A stretch of 64,000 nt of DNA from Phycisphaera mikurensis NBRC 102666. Its GTDB lineage: Bacteria > Planctomycetota > Phycisphaerae > Phycisphaerales > SM1A02. Both the position numbers and the translations under genes were made by a program. Positions 24,653-32,579 of the stretch are shown here, in pieces. The DNA is taken from positions 28,880 to 92,879 of the forward strand of contig CAMDUB010000004.1 in NCBI GenBank assembly GCA_945878575.1, in the 5' to 3' direction. The notes under the pieces are model-generated. The model worked only from the letters and a program-made list of their open reading frames with translations. It ran no database searches and had not been told where the DNA came from. Position 1 is the first letter of the stretch. The number at the start of each line of letters is the position of its first letter.

Positions 24653-25276
24653 ATGAAGCTCATCGTCGGACTTGGAAACCCCGGAAGCGAATACGCAGGA
24701 ACCCGCCACAACGTGGGTTTCAGCGTGGTCGATCGCCTTGCCCGACGCTTTGCGCCGGACGCGGCACCGAAGTCCAAGTTTGCCGGCCTGTTGACGGATG
24801 CGGAGATCGGTGGCGAGAAGTGCATTCTTCTCAAGCCGACGACGTTCATGAACCTCTCAGGACGTTCTGTCCTGGAGGCGCTGCAGTTCTTCAAGCTCGA
24901 AGCTTCCAAGGATCTCTTGGTGATCGTCGATGATCTCGCCCTCCCCTGCGGCTCCATCCGGCTTCGTCCGGACGGCTCAAGTGGCGGGCACAACGGGCTC
25001 ACCGACATCGGTCTCAAGCTGGGGTCAAACTACTGGGCGCGCTTGCGGATCGGAATCGATCTGCCAGGGCGTATCCCGCAGTCGGACTACGTGCTTGGGA
25101 AGTTCTCGCCCGACCAGCAACCGCTGGCGGACGCGTCCATGACAGAAGCCGCGCAAGCAGCTGAAGTGTGGGCGAGCAAGGGACTCCAGGAAGCAATGAA
25201 TCGTTTCAACACCAAGGCCACGCGTGGCGCGGCCATTGATAGCAACAACAGTCACTCAACCAAGGAAACCACATGA
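24653..25276 (+). CDS. pth: Peptidyl-tRNA hydrolase
   Basis: Pth releases peptides from stalled peptidyl-tRNA. The 207-residue product begins MKLIVGLGNPGSEYAGTRHNVGF with the catalytic His in RHN, then LLKPTTFMNLSGRSV, DDLALPCG and GGHNGL. The C-terminus has a Thr/Ser-rich tail. The stop overlaps the rpsF ATG by four bases, linking peptidyl-tRNA recycling to S6 synthesis. Confidence 0.97.
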   Translation: MKLIVGLGNPGSEYAGTRHNVGFSVVDRLARRFAPDAAPKSKFAGLLTDAEIGGEKCILLKPTTFMNLSGRSVLEALQFFKLEASKDLLVIVDDLALPCGSIRLRPDGSSGGHNGLTDIGLKLGSNYWARLRIGIDLPGRIPQSDYVLGKFSPDQQPLADASMTEAAQAAEVWASKGLQEAMNRFNTKATRGAAIDSNNSHSTKETT

Positions 25277-25671
25277 CAACGACAGAGATTCGAAACGGAA
25301 AGTACGAGGCTATGTTCCTCTTCCCGCAGGCAGCATCCGCTGACCTGACGGCAGCGATTGACCACATCAAGGAGTGCCTCTCCAAGGGTGAAGCCACCCT
25401 GTGCAGTTTGGTGAAGTGGGACGAGCGTCGACTCGCCTACGACGTCAAGGGCAACAAGCGCGGCGTGTACTTCTTGACGCGCTTCACCGCCGACACCCGC
25501 AAGGTGAAGGAAATTGAGCGCGATTGCCGTCTCAGTGAAAAGATGCTCCGTGCGCTCATCGTTCGTAACGATGAACTCACCGACGAGCAGATGTCGAACG
25601 TCGAAGCCGCGCAGCGCACGGCCGACGAGGTCAAGCTCCGCGAGGACGCCCCGGCCACCAGCGAGGAGTGA
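25273..25671 (+). CDS. rpsF: 30S ribosomal protein S6
   Basis: The 132-residue product has the S6 fold signatures: KYEAMFLFPQ at the start, LVKWDERRLAYDVKGNKRGVYFL in the centre and RLSEKMLRALIVRND toward the end, with an acidic tail. S6 usually heads rpsF-ssb-rpsR-rplI. Here it closes the pth operon and is followed by a terminator, while ssb and rplI lie nearby on the other strand and rpsR is not in the window. Confidence 0.96.
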   Translation: MTTTEIRNGKYEAMFLFPQAASADLTAAIDHIKECLSKGEATLCSLVKWDERRLAYDVKGNKRGVYFLTRFTADTRKVKEIERDCRLSEKMLRALIVRNDELTDEQMSNVEAAQRTADEVKLREDAPATSEE

Positions 25672-25700
25672 TCCTCCGCTGCCATCCGCAGTGAATTCAA

Positions 25701-25737
25701 CAGGCCGCGCATCATGTGATGCGCGGCCTGTTTGTTT
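25701..25737 (+). terminator. Rho-independent terminator of the glmU-rpsF operon
   Basis: CAGGCCGCGCATCA and TGATGCGCGGCCTG form a perfect 14-base inverted repeat, followed directly by TTTGTTTA. It sits 30 bases after the rpsF stop. Confidence 0.85.
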
Positions 25738-25777
25738 ATAGATTCGGATGGAGTTGCGCGCAGGTCTGCGCAGTCAA

Positions 25778-26293
25778 TCATTCACCGTAGTGATGCAGGA
25801 TGTAACGCGCCACGTAATCCAGAATGCTGAGCGCTTCCGGGATATCCGGGTTGCTGGTCGCGCCCATCGGTTCAAAGCGCATGCCGCGGAAACGTTCTGC
25901 CGCCTCCGCCGCTGGGAGACCATGCTGCAGAACCAAACTGAATGCTCGGCAGAAACCCTGAATGAGACCAGAGAGCGTCGAGCCCTCCTTACTCATCTTG
26001 ATGAAGAGTTCGCCCGGTCGCCCATCGGCGAACAGGCCAACCGTGAGGTAGCCCTCATGCCCGTTGATTGCGAATTTGTGCGTGATGGAACTGCGAGTAC
26101 TCGGAAGTGTCTCGCGCTTGGAAACTGCTGCTGTCGTCATGGAGAGGTCGCCTTGCTCGTCCTGAGCGGAAGTCGGCGGAACATCTGAAATGCCAGCCGC
26201 CGCGACCGTACGCGGTGCCGGGGTGGAACTCGCACTGCCGCCATGCGGTGCGCGCTCCACACGTGAATTCAATATCGGCGCTTTGGTGGGCAT
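25778..26293 (-). CDS. NrdJb-like protein: stand-alone C-terminal domain of B12-dependent ribonucleotide reductase
   Basis: Residues 60-170 match the C-terminal part of class II (adenosylcobalamin) ribonucleotide reductase NrdJ: RSSITHKFAINGHEGYLTVG, DGRPGELFIKMSKEGSTLSG, SLVLQHGLP, FRGMRFEPMGAT and SILDYVARYIL. In Pseudomonas this region is a separate subunit, NrdJb, working with NrdJa. Here it stands alone without the catalytic subunit nearby. The first 50-60 residues are a Pro/Ser/Thr-rich linker; ATG 26140, with AAGG upstream, would give a compact domain and is a serious alternative start. Confidence 0.75.
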   Translation of the reverse strand: MPTKAPILNSRVERAPHGGSASSTPAPRTVAAAGISDVPPTSAQDEQGDLSMTTAAVSKRETLPSTRSSITHKFAINGHEGYLTVGLFADGRPGELFIKMSKEGSTLSGLIQGFCRAFSLVLQHGLPAAEAAERFRGMRFEPMGATSNPDIPEALSILDYVARYILHHYGE

Positions 26294-26370
26294 CGGTACA
26301 ACAGGTCTCAGTGACAAGTGTCAGAAATTCGTCAAGAGGGACCGGCAGCGCCAACCCACGGGCGTCAAAG

Positions 26371-26403
26371 ATAACGCGCCACCCGGGTTGGGTGGCGCGT
26401 TAT
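26371..26403 (-). terminator. Hairpin terminator downstream of rplI
   Basis: ATAACGCGCCACCC and GGGTGGCGCGTTAT are a perfect 14-base inverted repeat around a five-base loop, about 95 bases after the rplI stop in the minus direction. The T-run that follows on the minus strand is short (CTTTG), but the stem is very stable. Confidence 0.6.
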
Positions 26404-26497
26404 GGGGTTACTATTTTCCCGGATCCTTTCGAATCCGTCCCCCACCCGGAGGCGAGGGCCCGGCCCGGAGGCAGGGGAGCGAGCGATCAGCGGGCGG

Positions 26498-27085
26498 TCA
26501 GTCCTTCTTGGACTTCTTGCCCTTCTTTGGCTCCTCGGCGGCAGCGGCGGCAGGCTCGTCGGCAGCCGGAGTCTCCTCCTCCGCAGCCTCCGCAGCGGCG
26601 GCCGCTGCGGTGAAGTTCTCAAGGGCGCGGTCCGGGAGGACGTCGATGGTGAGTTCGGTCTTGAGGTCGCGGTCGAGCTGAATCAAGCAGCTGTACTGAC
26701 CGATGCGTCGAATCGGGTTCTGCAGACGAACCGCGCGCATGTCAACCATGAATCCGTCGACCACCAACTGATCCGAGATGTCGCGCTGCGTGACGGCGCC
26801 GTACAGGACGCCCTGGTCGTTGACGCTGCGGATCAGTTTGATCGCGGCGCCTTCCATGCGGGCCATGAGAGCCTCGCGCTCCGAACGAAGCTTGGAGAGT
26901 TCAGCCTGCGCCTGCGCGCGGCGGTCCTTCAATGCCTCGATCTTCTCTTGGGTAGGAGCCTCGGCGAAACCGTGCGTCAGCAAGTAGTTGCGAGCGAAGC
27001 CGGGCTTCACCTTGACGACGTCTCCAACGAGACCCAGATTTTCGATGGTGCGGTTGAGCAGGAGCTCAATCTTCTTTGATGCCAT
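26498..27085 (-). CDS. rplI: 50S ribosomal protein L9
   Basis: The N-terminal domain reads KKIELLLNRTIENLGLVGDVV, then VKPGFARNYLLTHGFA, the universal L9 signature. A helical connector (KIEALKDRRAQAQAELSKLR) and the C-terminal domain follow. At 195 residues it is longer than usual (about 150) because of an Ala/Glu/Pro-rich tail ending in a lysine cluster (KKGKKSKKD). AAAAGGA stands seven bases before the ATG. Downstream of ssb on the same strand, separated by a hairpin. Confidence 0.95.
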   Translation of the reverse strand: MASKKIELLLNRTIENLGLVGDVVKVKPGFARNYLLTHGFAEAPTQEKIEALKDRRAQAQAELSKLRSEREALMARMEGAAIKLIRSVNDQGVLYGAVTQRDISDQLVVDGFMVDMRAVRLQNPIRRIGQYSCLIQLDRDLKTELTIDVLPDRALENFTAAAAAAEAAEEETPAADEPAAAAAEEPKKGKKSKKD

Positions 27086-27205
27086 GACGCTGTCCTTTTG
27101 CGGCTGTGCCGCGTCAAGTTAGGGCTGCCTCGGGGCCCAACCTTTGGAAAGCAACCGACCGCGTAGTCGGAAGCGAGGCGAGCCGCGCATTATGGCAGAA
27201 ACACG

Positions 27206-27241
27206 CCGCCGCGGAAAGCCCCGTAGGGGCCTCCGCGGCGG
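27206..27241 (-). terminator. Strong hairpin between ssb and rplI
   Basis: CCGCCGCGGA (27206-27215) pairs with TCCGCGGCGG (27232-27241), with an inner GCCCC/GGGGC stem and a GTA loop. On the minus strand it is followed by GTGTTTCT and then TGCCATAAT, an extended -10-like sequence. It may terminate ssb transcripts partly, with a fresh promoter for rplI. Confidence 0.5.
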
Positions 27242-27288
27242 ACATCGTGGTTCCGATAGCCGTTATGCGCCCACTCGGCGCACCGGGA

Positions 27289-27771
27289 TCAGAAAGGAAT
27301 TTCCTCTTCACTCACGTGCTGGTGCGCAGCTCCGCCGCCCTGTGATGAGCCGGCGTTCCCGCCGCGACCACCGCGAGCAGACGAGCCGCCCTCTTCGCTG
27401 ACGTAGCGCTCGCCGGAACCACCGCCACCGCCGCCACCGCCAGCGGTGCCGAGGAACTGGAAGTTCTCAATGACCACGCGCATCTTGGAGCGCTTGCCAC
27501 CTTCCTTATCTTCCCAGGTGTCGAGCTTCAGGCGACCTTCGAGAAACACGGGCTTGCCCTTACTCATGTATTGCTTGAGGACTTCGGCCTGCTTGCCCCA
27601 CGCTTCGCAGTCGACGAAGGTGGTCTCTTCACGATCTTCACCTTCCTTGGTGCGGTACTTCCGGTTGACGGCCAATCCGAACTCGCACACCGGCTGACCG
27701 CCGGGCGTGTGCTTGAGTTCCGGGTCGCGCGTGAGATTTCCAATCAGCATCACCTTGTTGAGATTCGCCAT
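27289..27771 (-). CDS. ssb: Single-stranded DNA-binding protein
   Basis: The OB-fold starts ANLNKVMLIGNLTRDPELK and continues with GLAVNRKY, TTFVDCEAWGKQAEVL and KPVFLEGRL. A Gly-rich linker (eight glycines, then Ser/Gly/Arg) leads to the acidic tip EEEIPF, the tail that recruits SSB partners. Length 160. AAGGAG lies eight bases before the ATG at 27771, which decides against the longer frame up to 27846. Confidence 0.96.
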   Translation of the reverse strand: MANLNKVMLIGNLTRDPELKHTPGGQPVCEFGLAVNRKYRTKEGEDREETTFVDCEAWGKQAEVLKQYMSKGKPVFLEGRLKLDTWEDKEGGKRSKMRVVIENFQFLGTAGGGGGGGGSGERYVSEEGGSSARGGRGGNAGSSQGGGAAHQHVSEEEIPF

Positions 27772-28113
27772 CGTGTAGCTCCTTCTGTGGTTCAGGGTTC
27801 GACTGGACTTCAGATCCTCCGAAGCCATCTCGCCCAGTGCGTCCATGCGTCAGGCGTCGCATGACGCCTCTCCGAACTGCAATCAGTATGGACGCGCCCG
27901 GTGACACATCTATGGGAATGGGAAGTATTTCCTGATCAATCGTAAAGATTATTTGGACGTTGCGAAATTTTGCAAATTCGCTCGAATGGCAGTGACACAT
28001 TCCATGCTTCGTTCTCGCCTCCTCAGATGTTACGGCACCGTTGCCGCGACCACGAGCACATTTTCCCTCCGGACAGTGCTCACGTTCCCCCCTGAAGGTC
28101 TTGGAAACGAACC
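27772..28113. other. Divergent promoter region between ssb and the sorting-tail protein
   Basis: It holds the ssb Shine-Dalgarno and presumably promoters in both directions. The central part (27940-27985) is unusually AT-rich for this genome, with an imperfect palindrome GCGAAATTTTGCAAATTCGC at 27962-27981 that could be a protein-binding site. I see no protein-like frame and no RNA gene. Confidence 0.35.
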
Positions 28114-28845
28114 ATGTCGACAAACATTCGAGCCGCTCTCATCACTGGTACCGCTGCGCTCCTTGCATCAGGCGCCCACGGCGCAGTGGTGACAAATTGG
28201 AATTTCAACACCGCTGCCACCAGCGCTGACCTCGGCCATGGCGAAGCCAACGCCATCGAGACGAGCGTCCGTACCGTCTCCCTCTCCAAGAAGAAGCCCC
28301 GCAAAGGTTCTACCCAGGTCACCAACCGCGCGTTGGAAGTGTTGAACTTCGACGCCGATGCCTCGCGCTCCGGTTACGACGGAATCAGCTTCGCCACGGA
28401 CACCAACGATTTCCAAGACCTCTCCGTGAGCTTCTTGCAGCTCAACGGCGCACGCTCCAGTGCGTGGGCACAGTTCCAATACTCCATTGACGGCGGTGTG
28501 ACCTTTATCACCACCGGATTGGACGACGATGGCAAATACCGAGTCGCAGCGAGCAAGAACTTTACGCTTGTCAGCTTCGATCTCAGCGGCATCACCGAGG
28601 CAAGCAACAATGCCGACTTCCAGTTCCGAGTCATGGCCATCCATGCTCCTGACATGGACAAGTTCCTCGCCACCTCCGGCAAGCGCTACGCGGCGACCGG
28701 CAACACCGCCACCTGGAAGTTTGACGAGGTCACCGTCAATGGTTCGACGCTCGCTCCAGCCAACGTAGTTCCGGCGCCAGGAGCCTTTGCACTGCTTATG
28801 GCTGCTGGAACGATCGTAACGGGCGCACGCCGTCGCAAATCCTGA
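28114..28845 (+). CDS. Exported protein with PEP-CTERM-like sorting tail
   Basis: The 243-residue product has a signal peptide (about 1-23, ending SGAHG before AVVTNWNFN). A beta-rich body has LQLNGARSSAWAQFQYSIDGG, then FTLVSFDLSGI, like exported planctomycete and cyanobacterial lectin-like proteins. The C-terminus VPAPGAFALLMAAGTIVTG, then ARRRKS, has the tripartite sorting layout (short motif, hydrophobic helix, basic end) processed by exosortase-type enzymes. The motif is PAPGA rather than PEP, common in this lineage as far as I recall. A strong terminator follows. Confidence 0.75.
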   Translation: MSTNIRAALITGTAALLASGAHGAVVTNWNFNTAATSADLGHGEANAIETSVRTVSLSKKKPRKGSTQVTNRALEVLNFDADASRSGYDGISFATDTNDFQDLSVSFLQLNGARSSAWAQFQYSIDGGVTFITTGLDDDGKYRVAASKNFTLVSFDLSGITEASNNADFQFRVMAIHAPDMDKFLATSGKRYAATGNTATWKFDEVTVNGSTLAPANVVPAPGAFALLMAAGTIVTGARRRKS

Positions 28846-28883
28846 TCATTCCTAATCATCGTCGAACTCAAACGCTCGACAGC

Positions 28884-28927
28884 CACCGACCGCGTGCTCC
28901 ACGCCTGCACGCGGTCGGTGCATTTTT
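28884..28927 (+). terminator. Rho-independent terminator
   Basis: CACCGACCGCGTG (28884-28896) pairs with CACGCGGTCGGTG (28908-28920) over an 11-base loop and is followed by CATTTTTG. It lies 38 bases after the sorting-tail gene's stop. Confidence 0.85.
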
Positions 28928-28983
28928 GAGGCGCTGAGCACCAGCCCCAGACTGTCCAAGCCGGAATCCGCGCGGGCGCGCTG

Positions 28984-31900
28984 TTACTCCCCCACCAACC
29001 GACGCCGCAGCACTTGCAACAGCGGCTTGGGCGTGAGAAATGCCTTGGCAGGACGAAGGTAAACGTCCACCACCCCATGCTCGTCGGGCTGGCCAACCAC
29101 GCGAACCGTTCCCTGGATACCGGCGAGTCGCGCCTCGAGCGCGCCCGGATCAACCGTGCGGAACACCACATCTTGTTCGCGCCGCGCCACGCTGCGCACA
29201 CCCATGATGGTGGCAGCGAGGCGAACATCGGCAAGGTCAAGGAGCGTCTGCACCGCAGCGGGTGGCGCTCCGTATGCGCTTTCAAGATCGATGCGCACCT
29301 TGGCGAGTTGTGCAGGATCCTTCGCCATGGCAATGCGGCGGTACGCCTCCATGCGTCGCAGGTCGCTTGGAACATAGCCGCGCGGAATGCTGGCGGCGAT
29401 ACCAATGTCCAACATGGTGTCGCTGGGCACCACACGATCTTCTGAACGCAATTCGCCCACCGCCTGCTCCAGGAGCTGGCAGTACATCTCGTATCCGACC
29501 GTGGCGATGTGCCCGCTTTGCTCAGCGCCCAACAGATTGCCCGCGCCGCGAATCTCTAAATCGCGCATGGCAATTCGAAAGCCGGCGCCGAGCATGGAGT
29601 AATCCTCAATCGCCTTCAATCGCTTCATGGCGTCTTCGGTCATGACACGATCCTGCGGCAGCGTCATGTAGCAATAGGCGCGGTGCTTGGAGCGACCAAC
29701 ACGACCGCGCAATTGATGCAACTCCGCAAGACCAAAGATGTTTGCATCATGGATCACCATGGTGTTGGCAATGGGAATATCGATGCCACTCTCAATGATG
29801 GTGGTTGACACCAGAATGTCTGCCTCGTGGCGCATGAACTTGAGCATGACTTCCTCAAGCACGGACGGCGTCATCTGGCCATGACCAATCAAGACGCGCG
29901 CATCTGGCACCATGGCCTGCACTTCCGCGGCCACTTTCTCAATGTCATTCACACGGTTATGAACAAAGAACACTTGCCCCTGCCGAGCCAATTCACGTCG
30001 AATCGCCTGCTGAATTCGACGGGGATTCCAAGGAATCACCTCGGTGACAATGGCGCGACGGTCCAGCGGCGCGGTCGTCAAACTTGAGATGTCGCGAATA
30101 CCAAGCAGACTCATGTGCAGCGTGCGCGGGATGGGCGTGGCACTCAGCGTCAGCACGTCCGCGGCTAATCGAAATGCCAACAAGCGCTGCTTATGTTCAA
30201 CACCGAAGCGCTGTTCTTCATCAACGATCACCAACCCGAGATCTGCAAACGAAACATCCTGACTCAGAATGCGGTGCGTGCCGATCACCACATCCACCTT
30301 GCCTGCAGCAAGATCTGCCAAAATCACTTTGCTCTCAGCACCGGTCTTAAAGCGCGACAGGCTCTCAATGCGAAACGGATACGCACGGAATCGATCACGG
30401 AAGGTGCGCTCGTGCTGCTCGGCAAGCACGGTTGTTGGAACCAGTACCGCTACTTGCCGGCCGCTCTCGACCGCCTTGAACGCGGCGCGAATGGCCACTT
30501 CGGTCTTTCCAAATCCAACATCGCCGCAAATCAGTCGATCCATGGGGCGCGCTGATTGCATATCACGCTTCACTGCGGCGATCGCCGTCAGTTGGTCTTC
30601 CGTTTCCGTCCACGCAAAGTCTGCTTCAAATTCATGCATCCATGGCGTGTCTTCCGGAAAGCGAATACCCGCGCTTGCCTCACGCGCTGCCTGAATGCGC
30701 AACATTTCGCCCGCCATGTCGCGGACCGCCTCTTGAACGCGCTCCTTCTGCGCTTTCCATCGCTTACCGCCGATGGTTGCCAGCGTTGGCCGCGTTGCAC
30801 CCGAGCCGATGTACTTCTGGACAAGGTCAATCTTGGAGGCGGGCACGTGGATTTTGGCACCACCCTCGAATTCCAAGGTGAGGAACTCTTCTTCCCCGCC
30901 GCCAATCAATTGCAGACCATGGAAGCGCGCAATGCCATGGTCGCGGTGCACCACATAGTCGCCCGCCCCAAACTGCATGAATGCATCACGAGTGGTGGCA
31001 GCACCCACCCGTTGCACGCGACGGCGCACTCCGAATCGGTGCAGCACCTCATGCTGAGGAACCACCGCAAACGGCTTATCACTTTCCCAAACGAATCCGC
31101 GGTGCACGTGCTGGCGCAGCGTCGCCAACTTTGCGGAACCAGCGTGCTCAGTAAGCAACTCACGGGCGCGCGCTAATTCGCCTTCGGTATCGCAGCACAA
31201 AGAGGTGGGTACCCGTGCTGACAACTCGCCAAGTTCAGCGAATGCCTCCGCAACTTCGTCGTCGAAGGCAGGCAGCGTGATCGCCGGCAACGCCACGACG
31301 CGATCAGAAGCGTTGGTTGAACTAAATCCGTTAATATCAACCATCGCGTGACAACGCGCGCCCAATGACTTGAAGAGCGCCTGCGGTGACAGCACGCCTT
31401 GGCCGTCGTTCACTCGTTCCCAGTAGCCGCGACCCTGCTCAAGTACTTCCGACAATTCCGCAATGATGCACACCGTTTTTCGCGGCAGCAATTCTGCAAT
31501 CGATACCTTTCCAGCATCATCAAGGACCGATGAGATGCTGGCGCCAACCAATTGCGCTTCTGGAATACGCCGATCACTCGCCTGGGTGATCAGGTCAATC
31601 TCGAAGATGCGCTCGAGTTCATCACCGAAGAAGTCAAGGCGCACTGGCAGCGCCCCGCCGGGTGGAAAGACATCGATGAGCCCACCGCGCACGGCGAACT
31701 CGCACGGATTCTCGATGGCCTCGGTGCGTACATATCCAGCATCGGCAAGCCACTCGGCGAGTTCACGCGGTGCGCAACGCTGCCCGGCGCGCGCAACCCG
31801 CAGGAGCCGTGGCAAGAGTGCAGCATCCGGCACCATTTGCATCAGGGATGGAAATGGAGCCACCAATATGCCCGGCACGTTTCCCTCAATGAGTCGCCGC

Positions 31901-32244
31901 ACCACGGTCAGTCGCTCGGCAAGTAAGTCGAGGGCAGAACCACCTTCACCGGGAGAACTTTCGAGCGCTGGAAGTAGCACCGGCTCCGGACCAACGCCAG
32001 CGGCAAAGAGGTCGTTGAGTTCTGAAACAGCTTCGTCCGCTTCATCGATATGCGCGGTGACCAAGAGCACGGTGCGCTGTGTTCGTTGCGCGAGCGCTGC
32101 CGCAACAAACACCGTGCTGCTACCCGCCGCACCACGACACGAAGAAGCTCCGCCCGCCTCGACATTGCTGACGAGTGGGTCGATGGCGCTCGCGGCGACA
32201 AGCCCACCAAACCAGGTGGGCGACGCATCCTTGGTGGAAGACAT
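28984..32244 (-). CDS. mfd: Transcription-repair coupling factor
   Basis: Mfd pushes stalled RNA polymerase off DNA damage and recruits UvrA. At 1086 residues it is near full length. Visible parts: UvrB-like N-terminal module (GLIDVFPPGG, RLDFFGDELERI), RNA-polymerase-interacting domain (GDYVVHRDHGIARF), translocase motifs ICGDVGFGKTEVA, VDEEQRFGVEHK, LTLSATPIPRTLH and QLRGRVGRS, and the C-terminal TRCF domain. The ATG at 32244 overlaps the comEA-like stop (TGATG); a GTG one codon earlier is also possible. Confidence 0.96.
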   Translation of the reverse strand: MSSTKDASPTWFGGLVAASAIDPLVSNVEAGGASSCRGAAGSSTVFVAAALAQRTQRTVLLVTAHIDEADEAVSELNDLFAAGVGPEPVLLPALESSPGEGGSALDLLAERLTVVRRLIEGNVPGILVAPFPSLMQMVPDAALLPRLLRVARAGQRCAPRELAEWLADAGYVRTEAIENPCEFAVRGGLIDVFPPGGALPVRLDFFGDELERIFEIDLITQASDRRIPEAQLVGASISSVLDDAGKVSIAELLPRKTVCIIAELSEVLEQGRGYWERVNDGQGVLSPQALFKSLGARCHAMVDINGFSSTNASDRVVALPAITLPAFDDEVAEAFAELGELSARVPTSLCCDTEGELARARELLTEHAGSAKLATLRQHVHRGFVWESDKPFAVVPQHEVLHRFGVRRRVQRVGAATTRDAFMQFGAGDYVVHRDHGIARFHGLQLIGGGEEEFLTLEFEGGAKIHVPASKIDLVQKYIGSGATRPTLATIGGKRWKAQKERVQEAVRDMAGEMLRIQAAREASAGIRFPEDTPWMHEFEADFAWTETEDQLTAIAAVKRDMQSARPMDRLICGDVGFGKTEVAIRAAFKAVESGRQVAVLVPTTVLAEQHERTFRDRFRAYPFRIESLSRFKTGAESKVILADLAAGKVDVVIGTHRILSQDVSFADLGLVIVDEEQRFGVEHKQRLLAFRLAADVLTLSATPIPRTLHMSLLGIRDISSLTTAPLDRRAIVTEVIPWNPRRIQQAIRRELARQGQVFFVHNRVNDIEKVAAEVQAMVPDARVLIGHGQMTPSVLEEVMLKFMRHEADILVSTTIIESGIDIPIANTMVIHDANIFGLAELHQLRGRVGRSKHRAYCYMTLPQDRVMTEDAMKRLKAIEDYSMLGAGFRIAMRDLEIRGAGNLLGAEQSGHIATVGYEMYCQLLEQAVGELRSEDRVVPSDTMLDIGIAASIPRGYVPSDLRRMEAYRRIAMAKDPAQLAKVRIDLESAYGAPPAAVQTLLDLADVRLAATIMGVRSVARREQDVVFRTVDPGALEARLAGIQGTVRVVGQPDEHGVVDVYLRPAKAFLTPKPLLQVLRRRLVGE

Positions 32245-32579
32245 CACTGTGGAGCGTAGGCGGGAGCGGAGATGAACGCTCTGATCCGAGCAAGGGCGGC
32301 AGGACCAACTCCGCGGACCCGATCAATATCGGCGGTGGTGGCAAACGGACCACGAGCTGCCCGATCGTCCACGATGGCCTGTGCCAGGCCAGGGCCAACC
32401 CCGGGAAGCAAAGAGAGCTCTGCTGCCGAGGCGCGATTGATGTCGATGAAATCGGTACCGATGACGGCAGGCCCCGGCGCTCGAAAGTACTCAGAAACAC
32501 TGCTGAATAATGCCGCCAGGGAGCATCCGAGTACCACTACCACCGCGCCGCGACGGCGCATTGCGCTCACGATGCGCAT
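32244..32579 (-). CDS. ComEA-like helix-hairpin-helix protein
   Basis: A 111-residue protein with one N-terminal hydrophobic segment (GAVVVVLGCSLAALF) and a C-terminal HhH DNA-binding pair: DINRASAAELSLLPGVGPGL then VRGVGPAALARIRAF. This is the layout of ComEA, the periplasmic DNA receptor of natural transformation. No comEC or pilus gene is adjacent, so competence is not established. Its ATG overlaps the upstream gene's stop by one base (TGATG), and it is coupled to mfd in the same way. Confidence 0.8.
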   Translation of the reverse strand: MRIVSAMRRRGAVVVVLGCSLAALFSSVSEYFRAPGPAVIGTDFIDINRASAAELSLLPGVGPGLAQAIVDDRAARGPFATTADIDRVRGVGPAALARIRAFISAPAYAPQ

